The translations under genes and the position numbers were made by a program. The notes under the pieces were generated by a model. That model worked only from the letters and a program-made list of their open reading frames with translations, searched no databases and had not been told where the DNA came from. From the NCBI GenBank assembly GCA_037176885.1, contig JAWWNJ010000256.1, positions 93,746 through 157,745 of the forward strand: a DNA stretch of 64,000 bases, read 5' to 3'. Shown in pieces: positions 45,220 through 58,396 of the stretch. This DNA is from Favolaschia claudopus. Its lineage: Eukaryota > Basidiomycota > Agaricomycetes > Agaricales > Mycenaceae. Each line of letters starts with the position of its first letter. Position 1 is the stretch's first letter.

Positions 45220-48200
45220 CTTCGCTCGTCTGAACTCTGAGTTCCCGCATACGAAGTCTCTCGAATCCTATGCTGGGTTACGGGTAGTTTTCGCGTCTCT
45301 CACGGGCCGCCTCTGCCCTGAAAATTCACCTGCGGGTCGTTAGGAGAAAATTGGAGAAGGCAGCTCTTTTCGCCAGGATTCGGAGGAATGTCTTCGACGT
45401 AGCGGCGGCGGGAACAGCTGACAGTCCATAGCTTACTCCCCGCAGCCGCATGGCTACGGGAAAACGAAGTGTCATGCGTCGGAGGTGCGTCACATTTGTC
45501 GTTTTTTTTTTTCTTTTGACTCCGTCTGAAACGTATCGATGCAGCGTCTCACCTGTATCTTACGAAGCTGTCAACCACCTAGCCGGCGCTCCTGGAGGAT
45601 ACCCGATACCACTATTTGTCCGAGTTGCGGCTGTGGTGAAGGCAGGACACGCTGTGGGTCAAATTTGGAGAAATATGGATGTCGATGCGAGGTGAGCTTG
45701 TTCTTGTCTCAAAGAAACTCTGCCCAATAATGTACATGAAGCTCTGGTTTTTTGTCTTTGTTCTACGAAACTGCGAACGTACTGATTCTCCTTTCCATCT
45801 ACCTCCGTTCCCGCCGGCGCTGACTGACATTGACGCATGTTTTTAGACGATCATTCTTTGCTTCCACTGTTACCGCTCACCCGAGCTACGCTGTCGGGCG
45901 CGGACGAAGTCGCCGCCCGAGTGATTCGGTGACGTCGCGTTGCAGCGTGACCGCCTTTCACCTTCACAAGCTCATTCCGCATCCATCTTCAAGCCGGCCA
46001 GCGGTATCCGGGTTTACACCTCGTACTCAGAGGTGCGTCTTCATTCTGCTGCTCAAACCTCCTTGCTGACGACCGCACCCCGATCTAGAATCCTCATTCC
46101 TCCCACATCCTCGTCGGCTATGACGTGGCACCCTCGTCGTTCCCCAGCCGCCGCCCTCGATAGTCCCCACCTCCGACAATGCTCCTTCTCGACCATTTCT
46201 CGACTTTCCAACGATCGTCTTTCCTCCTTCTCGTCGCATCGACCTCTCGCGGACCTCCCACCGCGCTCATCTCCACCTGCGACGGCTTGCGCGGTGATAC
46301 ATCGTGCCCTCGCTTCGTGATAGAGGGTATGCGGCGCTCGCGTTTCCACAGCGCCGACGCCCGTGTTGGTGTGCTCGAGGAGATGGGGTAAGCGGGTTGG
46401 TGGATTTGACGAAGGAGGAGCGGGGGAGGAAGGAGGAGGGAGGAGGGAGGAGGCAGAGGAGGAACTGGCGGTGTTCCTGCGAGGGCAAGGGGAAGAGCAA
46501 GACGATGGTGGTGGCGACGAAGCGCGAGCCGGGGCAGCTCCGCCCGCGGTTCCCCATTTTTCGCTCTGCTCTGTGTATGTGCTGTCGACGCTCGCGTTAT
46601 GCACGGGACGGAGCCACTGAATACGACGCTCGAGAATCCACCACCACACGGACTGCGCAAATACGAGGAGGGCGTCGATCGTCTGGCCGCCCTTCCACGA
46701 AATGCTAGCGTCCTTGTGGAGGGGGCGAAGGATGGTGCACGCGTGTGGTGTATGCTCGGGCGGGGGTTACGCCCGGCGTATGAACTGAAGCCGCGTTGGT
46801 TGACGGATTTGAGGCCTGATAGACCATGGTCGTGAGACGCGTGCGCTCTCGAGACGATTTCGGCTTCGTCTTGTCTGTGCCCACCTGTGGCTCCCTCGTC
46901 TCCCTCACGAGTCACCCTCACAGCCGCGGCGGCCTATCTGAGGCTATGTCTCCTCCCCTCTCTCCTCCGCCTCCCCTCTGCCCTCGTACTCTCCGCATCT
47001 TCCCACCTCCACCCCCAACTTCGCTACCTCTTCATCAAGACAGATTTGAATTACGATTCCTCTGAATTCGCAACGAGGAGGCGCGCTGCGAGCGCGTGCG
47101 TTTGCTGGGTATGCGAGCCGGTGTCGCGGGTCGGAAGTCGTGGTGGGGGCGGCGCGGATGGAGGGAGAGGAGGATGGGAAGGTGATGGTGATGATGATTG
47201 CCTAGATCGACGCGGGGGTGGGCGGTGGAGGAGGGTAGAGGAGATTCAAGGGGGATGAGGGAGGCGCATGGGCGCAGGTCTTGTCTTGTCTTCTTCTGCC
47301 CCAGCAGACGAAGCAAGACGGGCATAGGACGGGGAGGATGCGGATAGGACGGACGGGAATGTCGTCCTAGTAGGTGTGCGAAGGCGTGGGGGATGCGGAA
47401 CCGCTGTGGACGTCTCGCGAGCTTGGGAAGCCCACCGCGGGCGAGATGGAGGCGGGAAGGCATGCACTCGTAGCCGTTCGTACAGGTATGTACATATGCG
47501 CATATCGCTTCTTCCTTTTCTTCCTTTCCTATTCGTATATCTTGAGCTCGTGTCGTTCAGCGCTTGCCCTGCTCATTTCTTTCTCGCCTTGTCATTCTTT
47601 CTCCGCTTTCATTCGAGTCTGAATCGGCACTGATATGTACCCGCTGTAGGTGGTACACAATGCACACCTTCGACCTCACCTTCCGGGTGCTTTACCTGTG
47701 CTCGGGGTAGCCTATGCACTCCAAATTCCCTATCTCGCTGTCTGCCCTCCGTTCCGTTCTTCTCGCCCTGACGCCCCGACGTCGCCTTCGACTCCTACGC
47801 TCCAGCCCCAAATCACTAAGCACTAGATTCCTACAGTCACCGTTTTCTCGACGGCGTGCCACCCCCGAAATCGGTTTGTATCCCTCGTGCTTTACCCAAC
47901 TCCCACCTGCCTTTCTGGTGCCCACAATCCCTCGCAGCGTACTTCCGTTTTGGAATTTCGATGTGATGACGTAATCACGTCTCTGGGACAATATTTGTGC
48001 TTTTCTCGGCCGTGACTGAAGATTCTGCTTATCGGCGTCGGGTGCATGTTTGCGAGGTTCCTGGGCATGTGCAGCGTGCGTTGCTAGTTGCTGGGCGTGC
48101 GCGATGGTCTGCAGTAGCAATCAGGTGATGGCGGATATACTGTCCACGCTTGTCGACTTGCAGCGCCCTCACAGGTCATCTCCGTTGCGCGGCATATCTT

Positions 48201-48448
48201 TCTCTACCTTCCTCGTGCTTTCATGCGATATCTCAAGTAGGATGTGTACATGATGCTGAGATTTTCCGCTACTGATTAGCTGGTGACGGTGACGCTGAGT
48301 ATGAGTTCGTTTAGACGGGAACAGTGAATTGGGATTTTGATTCTAAGTATTATAGTTTTCGAGTTTCTCTCAGAGTCAATACAATACTCCATGTACGACA
48401 GTGTTACTATCTATCTTCCAATGTTGTTCGCCCCGTGGATGCCCCCCT
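45220..48448. other. GC-rich duplicated segment, copy 3
   Basis: This is the third copy of the GC-rich block, collinear with 15,516-19,296. Conserved points are GAGGTGAGCTTGTTCTTGTC at 45,689, the GTTACCGCTCACCCGAGC stretch at 45,868 (16,218 in copy 1) and GCTGGGCGTGCGCGATGG near 48,090. Long frames on both strands (46,118-46,921 minus and others) are low-complexity and differ from the other copies. It ends directly at the kinase C tail. Confidence 0.5.
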
Positions 48449-51400
48449 TTACCGCGTAGGTTTCGCCCTTTTCGTCCCATGAACACCACCATTCGATCCC
48501 TCCCCCGAGCTCGAGTTTGCTATGTCCTCCCATGATCTTTTTGAGCGTCCTGTCATTGACAATGAATGTAGAATGGAAGAAGACCTTTTCAACGAAGCTA
48601 TACCGCTCAAATTGTTCTCCGCTGCCTGATTAGAATGCACTTGATCTTTCTCAGGAAAACATTCGGTGCATTCTACACATCGCAAAATGATGAGTGTGTG
48701 CTTTTAGGTTGTTTTTGTGCTCTCACTGTTAGCTATTTCTTCAGGGATAATCAGATCGAGAAAGATTAGTAAAAGCCTAGTCTCACCTTCGCCGAAAATC
48801 GTACGTTCAAGTTGATTTACCGATGGCAGCAATGGCTCCATGTTGATAGAACGGCGAAATCTGGCAGTAAACTGATCATCCCAATCGGCGGATCCCACGG
48901 GAGTCGTAGCAGCCCCGATTGGAGCTTTATTGAGCCGCTTTGTAATGTCGTCAGCACTGGGGCGTTTTTCTTTCTCTCTGTCCCAACATAATTCAAGTAA
49001 TTCCCAGATGCTGTCGAGTGCAGGCGTGCCAATGCAGGAAGGCAGTCTCTCAGGACGTTTGTCATCCAACACGCAAAACATGACTTGTGCTTCGTTGAAA
49101 CCTGGGAACGGAATCTGACCGGTCATTATCTGATACATAGTGTTTAATTTGTTTCAGCTCGGCAGGCGACTCAGATTTTCCATACCTCGTAGCCAACGCA
49201 CCCAAGGGCATAGATATCCGATGAAAAGGTCTTCTTACCCGTGTCGCCGGGTCTGAATAGTTCGGGCGCATTGTATCGCATTGTTCCTCCATGATTCGCA
49301 GTAGTTGAAGTCGTGAGTCGCAGGGTCATTCCGTCAACGATAGTAGACAGGCCAAAGTCAGCGATACAAGCTCGCTCCGAAGGTGTTACAAGGATGTTGA
49401 TCTGAAATTCTCATAAGTAATTGAAGTGATTCGTGAACTTATTACTGTTCTCGCACTCCTTTTAAATCGCCGTGAATTATATTCTCCTTGTGTAGGTATT
49501 CCAACCCACTGGAGACGTCAAGGATCTGGGAAGATATACATTTGAAGACAATGGATTTAAATTCCGCATGATAGCAACGTACCATTGAGAAGCGTCTCGG
49601 TAAATCGGGTGAATTTACTTTCAGAAATTCCATGATGTGGCCGTTTTCCATCCAGGGGGAGATCAAGCACAACCTCTGTTCGATGTAGTAGAGGCCGAAG
49701 AATGGAAGAACATTGGGATGACACAGCTGTCTCCAAATGAGTGCTTCTGGCCCGAATTCCTGAATATGATGAGTTGAAGAACAGGGAACACATTCACTTA
49801 TGATGCCAGTGTGAATTCGGACCTTAACTGCCATGGTGATGTCACTGTGCTGAAAAATCCTCAAAATCTTGACGCAAACGCTTTGTCCGCGAACTAATCC
49901 CTTCCAAATATCTCCGTAGCCCCCTCCCGCCAACTGTTTCCCGACTTTGTGCAACCCGGTGAGAGTGAAACAGCGTGGGTATAAGTTGGATTCACGAGAG
50001 AGTCGCCACATTGCTTTGAAAAGCATTGGTCGAATTATTGAGAAGGAGTCCAGGTCCAAAAGCTACGAATTTTTAGACTTTCCGATATGGACAGGCAGAT
50101 GAGCTCACTTACATCCTGAATCAAATCCAACAGCTCCTGCGCCTTCGTTCCCCGTTGTTTCAGAAATGTGTTGTAATCATTGCGGGTTTGAAGAGAATTG
50201 ACCAGTCTCGCCGTTAGGTACACGAGACATTGGAGAGCATGCGAGGACAAGTCGGTTGTCCACGTATGTGTTTCTACGATATTATGCTGCATGATTGAAT
50301 AAGTGCGACAGCACGTCTGTAGTGGGGCAAGTACCTTATGCAGATGTATTTCAGTTTTCAAAATCTCCACCAGCTCTCTGAAGTCAGAGCGGAACGAACG
50401 CACAGCCTGGCTACCCTCGGTGTAAAGACTTCGAGAAGTCAACCATTCTCTACAAAATATGTGTCAGCAACGAAGACGCTAGGGCTGTAGCCCTAAATCA
50501 TAGGTATCAGACATACAGGGAGCGGGACGAAGTACATCTCGTCGCGGGGTAAAATACAAACAATGGCTGAAAGATCTTGGGGTGAAACATCGGCCTCTTG
50601 AATACTAAATAGTGAACGGAATTGGAATCAATACTGACTTTGTGATTATTCAAGATGAAGGAGATTAATTGTACTCGTTCCAACATGGTGTATCTTGAGG
50701 CGTGTAAGATGTCAAAACAGCGGTCGTGGGCTGCTCTCTCCAACCAAGTCTTCAACTGAACCGAGCTCCAGAATGTTGTAGATCGAATGCTGTGTAAAAT
50801 CGTGAGCTGTGGCTCCTTGACATAGGCTGGGCTGGCAATATTGGCGAATTGGACCCAGTATGTGGATGTGATGTCAACATCCAACGTCGCGGCGACATTC
50901 GGAGGGATATTCAGAGACTTGCCGATCATTAAAATGAATGTACAAATACGCAGGGTGGAGCTGTCAGGATTTGGGTGGATGATCGTACGATGCTTGACTC
51001 TGGTCAGAGAGTCGATCATTTCCCAGGTACGTGAATCAAGTTCTGAGACATAGTGATGCCACTCAAGAGTGAGCGGACACATTCTGGAATGCACCAAAGA
51101 AGAAACGACCTCCTGATCTTCACGATCCCAAACGAAAAGGTCGCGCTGCTCATTCCCCCGGACCATAGACAAAAAAGTCAGCCCCGGGTGCTGTTCGTCC
51201 TCCTTGATTATGCGGAACAAGACCCAGAGAATACTTGGCCAAGCAGGTATGAAAATTTTGAACAGCAAGCGGTGCAGCGCACTGCATACCGGAACACCGT
51301 TCGCTTTTGGCGCGATAGGAAAGTGCCTATCAAGTTCTCTTGTAAGAATCAATTGGTCAGAAAACAAGTTTGAAAAGAGGCTGGCAAATTTACGCATCGA

Positions 51401-51990
51401 GACAGTTACACCATGACCCCCATGGTATTAACCGCAGATCCGCCATTGAGTATACATGTAACATGATATCCACCCAGTCCTTCAACGCCTTCGCATCACA
51501 ACCACAGTGCATACCATGCGAAAGAGTGGAATCATAGTTGAAGAAACGACTCCACGTCACGATTGTTTTGCACACACCGATGGCCATTTTGTTGCTGAGG
51601 AAGAGCCCCGTGACGATGAAGATCCATGCCAGGAATTGGATGCGGGTTGGCGGAACTTAAATGCGCAAGCTGCTTCACTCTGCTGGTGCGGTTAAAGCAC
51701 TTTTTGACTTCGTTTGCTAGAAGTTCGTCTATGCCCTGGGCAGAAAGAGAGATTCTGGGCGGATTGGATCGTCGTCCGATTTCGTCTTCGTCTTCTTCCT
51801 CCCATAACCAAATCTCGGGATCCAAGATCGTACGCCAAAGGTAAAGCTCGCGCTCATCGGGACCGAGTTAGACCACCGACATCGCTGCCTCCGCGAGTGG
51901 ATTCAAGCACATCCAATGCGAAGCCCAAAGCGGTTTGTGCAATGCTGAGCTGTTGTCATTGCGGCGTGTTTTCGGAAGTAGCAAAGGATA
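48449..51990 (-). pseudogene. TKL-type protein kinase, copy C, frameshifted
   Basis: This gene has the same architecture as copies A and B. The kinase end looks perfect: VGKQLAGGGYGDIWKG, VCVKILRIF, ENIIHGDLKG, INILV, ADFGLS, NAPELF, then the tail CVECTECFPEKDQ...GTKRAKPTR with TAA at 48,449. The middle exon (50,700-51,397) is open. The N-terminal exon carries at least two one-base shifts. One is near 51,652, where 36 bases here align with 35 in copy A (CATTTAAGTTCCGCC against CATTTGAAATCCGGC). Another is near 51,868, before ERELYLWRTI. The first exon found in A and B was not located. A shorter protein starting internally (ATG near 51,587) is conceivable but would lack the N-terminal region. 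Confidence 0.75.
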
Positions 51991-52684
51991 GTGAGGAAGA
52001 GTGAGGCGCGCCGGATGTGTCAGGGACATATCCCTAGTGCTATTAGATTCGACGAGATGTCATTGTTGTGAGTCGACGAAGGCGATTCACCTGATCGGTA
52101 GGGCTGTTGTCACTGTCTAAGAGAAAGAGCAATCGCTCATCGCTCGAAATGGTCGAATTGCCCGTATCAGACATCGTCTGTGGCGGCTACCGATTGGTCG
52201 ACTCAGGAATTCGACTCGGCCCGCAACGTCGACAATCCTGATGAATCAGTTTGAGTGAGCGCGAGGTAAATTGAGCGAAACAAGAATGCACCGAGATACG
52301 AGTGTGAATGAGATGCAGTTTACAAGTCGGTGGGGGAATGGGGGAGGTGTGTGCGGGTATTGGCGAGTGCGCCACAAGGTAAAGGCGTGTGCGGTGAGTC
52401 AGGGCCGCATTCCGTGGAAAGTCGCGTATAGATCGGTGATAGGGAACATGGAACGCAAAACATCGTAATCCAAGCGACCTGGATGACGCGAGGCTGTGCC
52501 GGTTGAAGCTTGTCGTATTGATGAATTCATGGACTACGACGGACCTTTATCGCTCGTATTGCATCTTGGCACTCATGATGATGAAAATAACAGTAAACCG
52601 ATGGACAAGATTGCTGAGATTGATTGACTTGCTCGATATTTCGGTAGACAGATGGAAGAGTCAGGGCATGATTAATGTTCTATA
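51991..52684. other. Upstream region of kinase C
   Basis: No gene is supported. Short frames on both strands lack motifs. The position corresponds to 5,254-7,000 in copy 1 and 26,351-27,220 in copy 2, which suggests old flanking DNA that has diverged. Confidence 0.35.
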
Positions 52685-53160
52685 TATATATCAGCACACG
52701 GAGAACGGAGAAGGAAGACGCACCCGGCTGGCTGTACCGATGACTGGAATAAACGACGCAGGCCGTCCAGAGTCCTCCCTCCTCTGCGATCGAGAACGAT
52801 GGGAATCACACCAAAACGAATGCTCCGCAAGAATATGTTGAATTTGATCCCGCTTTCCCGTGCAACAGTTCATCGGCGATTCATTGTCGCACTACACGCA
52901 GAAATAATTAATTGAATCAAGTAATTGCCACGTCGATCACGGGAGCGAATAATGGGAGAATGGGCGGTCCAGTAGCTGAACGGCGATTATTGGTTTGTTC
53001 CAGACAACCCGAACCTCGAATACCTAGTCCCGCTGTGATCGAAAGAGAGATTTGACTGGGGAGGTGGTGAGTGGTGGGGGTGTGAAGGAAGTGCAAATAC
53101 AAACGGCGTATGCTAATTCCATGGAGAACTCGGAGCGGTAAATCAAGAAAGAAGAAGTCG
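52685..53160 (-). pseudogene. Membrane-protein gene remnant, copy 4
   Basis: GGAAGACGCACCCGGCTGGC at about 52,713 matches 40,933-40,951 of the intact gene. The following GTCCAGAG, GATCGAGAA and AATGCTCCGCAAGAA stretches are also in the same order. This covers only the third membrane-helix exon and its flanking introns; frames are not kept and both gene ends are missing. It marks the start of a fourth repeat of the block, next to kinase C and facing the TE-rich gap before kinase D. Confidence 0.6.
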
Positions 53161-53511
53161 GTGATGGAAATCCTACACACTAATTGAGGAAATGCTTGGA
53201 AAGTTCACAGTCAGGTATTGGTATCAACCGGCATGAGGCAAGTCCTCGCCGTCCGATGCTTTTCAAACTGGAAACTTCAGGTGGCATTTAATTTTGGAGA
53301 TGATCAAACGAGTCGAGCAAAGTTGATAAATGGCTGCCAGGATGTCGACAATAAATTCGTCGCCAGTAGATACTTATGTCGGGCGCTCCGATCGCCGCTC
53401 GAGGGTGGTGATAGTAGAAAGCAAAGGAGGGTCGCCAAGAGGTCGCGCGGAGTCACAGAGAGTCACCGTGACGTCACAGTCGCCAAAGCAACGGGCGAAC
53501 ACAATAGGGTC

Positions 53512-53734
53512 GTTCACGATAGCCTTTTTGGCTTCCTTTTTGCTTCCTTTTTGGTCTCCTTTTTCGTCCTTTTTCGGATTCTCTTCGATTTTCTTCGGGT
53601 TTTTTTTTTCCCTTTTCCATTTAGAATGTCAAAAAGGGTGAACTGCCAAAAAGAACGGAGTCAAACAGTGAGTTTTGGCCAAAAGAGTACGAAAAATGGG
53701 ACGAAAAAGGGAGTTCAAAAAGGCTATCGTGAAC
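53512..53734. repeat. Inverted repeat with pyrimidine/purine-rich interior
   Basis: GTTCACGATAGCCTTTTTG at 53,512-53,530 is exactly inverted at 53,716-53,734. The interior left half is a CTTTTTGG-type pyrimidine repeat and the right half its purine counterpart, so the whole 223 bp tends to fold. It is probably a MITE or part of one. No flanking duplication was found. Confidence 0.6.
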
Positions 53735-54565
53735 GCTCCGTCCGGAGCGTCCTTTTTCAGCCCTTTTTGTCCCCTTTTTGTCTCCCTTTTCAAGGTAAGC
53801 CAGCTTGATAGAGATGCATCCCAGCTGTTCACCACGGTTCGATGCCTCCAAGAAATTTGAGGGAGGCGTCTATGCTGTTCGTTTTGGAAAAAAAATCAAT
53901 TTATATTTGTGGGACACTGACTCTTTCGGCAATTTCGGACATGAAATCAAAATGAGTCAACTCACTTGATTGGAACCGTGGTTCTCAGTTAAATCTTTGG
54001 GTATGGCATGCAGGAATTGTGTACATATATAATACCGGAGAGCTCAGCTTGAGCCTGTAACAGAGGGCAAAAAGTGTTACAGCATGGTTCTCAGAACAGA
54101 AGAAGGACCCATTTAAATACTGTGTGTTAATGACTCGAAATTTTTGTGAGTCAAGTAAGTGTTACTCACAGTGTTTCAAACGGAACGGAGAACTTCATCG
54201 CGCAGCGCGGAGCAATGCAACGTGACCGCGTCGCAGCGGGAGTCATTTCGATGATGAGAAGAAACACCCCGGAAAGGAAATTTTAACCTCTCTTGCTGGC
54301 GGCTCGATGGCATCACCTCGCATCAAAAGGTGTAGGGGAAGGGATCACAATGGCAGCCTCGCATCAACTGCGCGATCCATTTTACTGATTGGGCGCACCC
54401 CAAAACCCACTAAAGATAGTGGGCATTAAATACATGCCCATTGGCCACTCATGCACGTTAATCGATGCCGGACAGGGCAGCATGAATGACCATCGAGGTT
54501 CATGGATGATCACGCATGGGCATGGATGTCACGCGTGACCATCCCACTTTTGTCCAATAAAGCCC
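53735..54565. other. Intergenic, TE-like debris
   Basis: No gene is seen. Short degenerate repeats occur (GTGAGTCAAGTAAGTGTTACTCAC near 54,150; CATGGATG/CATGGGCATGGATG near 54,500), but no element can be delimited. Confidence 0.35.
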
Positions 54566-54573
54566 GTCATAGC

Positions 54574-57500
54574 TAGTGCTGGGTCGGAAATGTTTTTGGC
54601 CGTGTATAAAATACGGCCGCGCAGCGGCCGCGATGTATGCATTGTAGGGCTTGTATTTAATGTATAAATACATGCGCCGCAGGCGAAAATTTTGAGGTAT
54701 TTAATGTATAAATACATGTATTTTAAGGTGTATTTAATGTATTTAATGTACCTTTTCACGCATCCCAGTTGTCTGCATCCCATTCCGCATCGTCAACCGA
54801 CCACTGAGTTGCTGGGGCCTTGGCCGCTTTCTTGGGTGCAGCTACATCGGCTTTCGGCTTCTCCTGATCCGCTGCAAATCGAGCGGTCAGTTTCGGCGCC
54901 TTGAGATCGATGTAGGTCTCAATATCGAAGACGGGGAAATCGGCTTTGCGGCAAACAAGGGGCGGGGGAGTAAAATCAGAATCTTCCTCGTCTTCCTGCA
55001 TTGCCTCGTAGTCCTTGATGCCATAGGGATCCGGGGGATTGAACAGTTTGTCCTCGTCAATTTCAGCCGGAGAATCCGATGTCGACTCGGCATTGAGGAG
55101 ATCTCGCAGGGAGGGAATGCCAGCAACGATTGGGTCCGAAGGCTTGCGGTTCGGTGTAGGGAGCTCAAGCCGAACCTTCTGGCAGTGCTGCTTGACCTCA
55201 GCAGAGCCAAATCCGTAGCGCCAATATTGGTTCAGTTGGGCGCATCGTACCAGATTGTCGGCGGTCAAATTGTTACGTTTGGCGGTACTCATAGCTGTCA
55301 ACTTCGATGCCGTGCGCTCGTCGCACATTTCGCTCGGCACCACGCTGAACAGCTTGATTCCCAACCGCTGAAAGCAATCGTTTAACAATCAGAACCCGAA
55401 TGAACTCGAGAAATCTTACTGCCAAAAGGTAAGCATTGCTGTCCTTTGCAATGGACTTCCACCACGCAAGTCGCACAGAAAGCTCCTTGCAAGGAAGATC
55501 AAACGGAGCATCCCGGTACATGTAAGCTGACATTTAATCAATTTCCGTTAAATGGACTTCACGACTCCAGACTTACAGATCATTTGTTTGACCAAAATAT
55601 CTCCCTCTGATTTATCTCCGCGCTGCTCGCGCTTCTGCTCATTCTGAAGCATTTCTCTGGCTTTTGAGATGAGGTAAACCACCAGGGGAGATGCCGTTTG
55701 CTTCGAGAAGTTTACACGGGGAGGAAGTGCGAGTCGTATCGCCCCGTCACTGTAATAAACTTAATTCCGTTGTCAGTCACACGCCACGTTGAGCAATGAG
55801 AAGTAATGCGTACCAGGATCGAGAAGATAGGCCAGTATGAACATGCCGGGTGTACAGTCATTCATAAAAATAGCATATCGACGATTGTAACAGTCAACGG
55901 TTTCCTGGTGGTACTTGTTGATCGGATTTTCTGCGCCGAAAATTTAGACTGATTGAACGCACAAAAATATAACTTACCTGGATCAATGAAAACATTTGAG
56001 AGCCCAATACCCATACCAATCCAGATGTTGTATACGTCGGAAATAGTGACTTGACTGTTCTCTAGAGTTTTGAGGGCTCGAGCCATTGGTTGGAGAAGCA
56101 TGTTGATGTTGTAGAGGTTCGCGCGTAACTCGAGCTGAGCGGGAGAGTCCGCAATGAAATATTTTTGGAGTGGCTTGGTCTGCGTAAAGCTTTTTATTAC
56201 AATTGAGCGTCACGTAAATGGGACACCGTACCACTTTCGTATCAAACGCAATCAAACCTTCCTTAAAACATTGCGACATTGCCGGGAGGCAGCGAGACAC
56301 GCTACTTGACTGTTCGGCAAATGTTGAGAACCGTGTCTCTCCGAAAGAAACAAGGCCGCGCTGATCGACCTGCTCTTTCAGTTTGTCTTTGAGGTGTTTC
56401 TTGCCATAGTTGCTGTGCGAGAAGTACGTCACAATTTGCGATATAATTTTCATGACCTGTTCAGTGTGAATCACTGTCAGTAACTGCGAGGAGGGATGAC
56501 GGAGGAAAATACTTGTGCGAATCCGAGGATTTTTGGAAACTTCTTCGACCCAACCATCAGATCTTTCATGAGTAGATTGAGCTGGTGCGCCGGATCGGGA
56601 CAGTTTAGGATCCAAGGATATTTCTTGCAGATTAGTGCCCGGCATTTTTTCACATTCCCAGTTGTGTCGGACACAATCATCGAGAATCGCACTGCAGCGT
56701 AGAAAACTAGAATCTAAAGGTATTCGATGTCAGGAATGAAATTCCAATTCACGATCTTGACTTACCTCCGTGAGGCGAGCACATATGGTCTCGCCGGTCG
56801 TCGACAAACCCGTCAAGATAATCCCCGCGACAAGATATGACATGCGCGTAGGTGTAGAGACATGTACAGTGTAAATTTCGTCATTCCGACGGCTCGACCA
56901 GCCATCGAAGGACATGGTAAGATGGATGAAGCTCGTGAGAAGGCTTTGGAGCTGTTTCATGGCGTTCTCAGTCTCGACAACCAGGTTGTAGGACACAAAG
57001 TTTGAGCGATCAGGTAGGCTATATCCGGGACAGCTGAATTTATCAACAAATCAGAACCGGTTCAATAGTAGGTTACTAAATGGCTCACAGTGCGTTACAA
57101 AAATCACGAAAGAATCCGTTATCACACAGCGAGAAGGCAAGTGCGCAACAAACAATCAATCTCAGTAGGAGATAGTCGATGATGGCCTGTCGGACTGTGG
57201 TAATCTTAGAGTTTCCCCACATGTTATCCAAGGACGATTGAACCGAAGCTGCCGGGGAACCATTGGCATCATCACCGAGAGGTGTCGTTATTCCAGGTAG
57301 GGGAGCGCGGCCCTCAGTTGCGTCCTCGATTTTTCGTTTTTTCGTGCGAAGTGGCGGCGCAGGAGCCTCGCCGGAGGCCACTTGTTCGACAGAGGGTTGA
57401 ACATCGTCTTTAAATCTCGTCCATGTTGCCGGAAAATCGCGCTGGAGAGCCTGTAGCAAAATCAATGAGTGTGATGAGTAGAACATTGGAATAAATAAAA

Positions 57501-58388
57501 GTGCGTACCCTACACCCAATCATATGCGAAGTATTCCGCTTGTTGTTGTTGTTGCGGACGGGGTTGTCGCAGCCAAGGCAATAATATACTGGTTTCATCT
57601 CACCCTTGCCATTTAACTCCTGCCGTTCGATGAAAACAGCGGCCATGAGGTCGTCAAAACTACGGCCACGATCCTTCTTCTCCTTCCCATGCTCATTCCC
57701 GTTTGCCTTTCTCTCGGCCCGCTCTGCCTCACGATCCGAACGTAGAGAATCATTGGACAGAGTGGCAGTTGGAGGCGTTTCCGAGGAATTCGAAGTGTCA
57801 ACGTCCATTTCCACGATATCTTCGGCACGACGAGGAAGCTTGAGCCATTGTGAGAGCACGAACTGGTGAGGGAAGCGCTGCGGACATACCACTGCGAGCT
57901 TATACGCATCTCCATCCTTCATCTTCGCGTACTCATCCAGCAATTCAGTCCAGTATGTGGCCCATTTTTGCGCTTCATCTGACGAGCGGTCGGCACCGAA
58001 AATCCTGTCCATGAGAATTTTGGTATCGATATAGTTGAAGTTGTCCGAGGCGATAAAGCGTTCAGAGGCTGCCTTGAGCTCTTCATACTGCTCGGCCGCC
58101 AGTTCCATGCCTTCTACGGGCGAGGGTAGCTAGATTTGGGGTAGACAAAAAGTCGGGGATCAAAGGCCGTTTCCCATGATGCAATGACGTCAATGCTATA
58201 AAGTTCTTTTACTTTACAGCAGAGCGTCATTGTATCGGGGGTTCCCGAGCTTTTCTCTACAGTCTGGGTATTAAATACACATAAAATACACGGATATCTC
58301 AGGTCGGGAGGTACGAAATGTATTATACATGTATAAATACGGCCTGTATTAATACACCGTATAATACGGCATTTAAAACCCAGCACTA
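54574..58388 (-). mobile_element. hAT-superfamily DNA transposon
   Basis: This 3815-bp element starts TAGTGCTGGGT and ends ACCCAGCACTA, perfect 11-bp inverted termini. It is flanked by the 8-bp duplication GTCATAGC (54,566-54,573 and 58,389-58,396), the length diagnostic of hAT. Subterminal zones are rich in AATACA/TGTATT motifs, which may be transposase-binding sites. It carries one multi-exon transposase gene. The exact duplication suggests recent insertion. Confidence 0.95.
54756..58108 (-). CDS. hAT transposase
   Basis: This protein cuts and pastes the element. It begins MELAAEQYEELKAASERF at 58,108 and ends WDADNWDA with TGA at 54,756. A BED-like zinc-finger segment (PVYYCLGCDNPVRN...TSHMIGCR) lies in exon 1, which joins in frame over a 58-bp intron (57,451-57,508) to ALQRDFPATWTRF. 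The RNase H-like core follows: TMSFDGWSSRRNDEIYTVHV, VSDTTGNVKKCRAL, NCPDPAHQLNLLMKDLM, FGETRFSTFAEQ, MFILAYLLDP. The C-terminal dimerisation part reads FDLPCKELSVRLAWW, LGIKLFSVVPSEMCDERTAS. Nine or so introns are canonical. One junction, between LLDP (about 55,808) and AIRLALPP (about 55,755), is out of frame by one base with the only good splice sites, so the protein may be inactive. Confidence 0.88.
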
Positions 58389-58396
58389 GTCATAGC

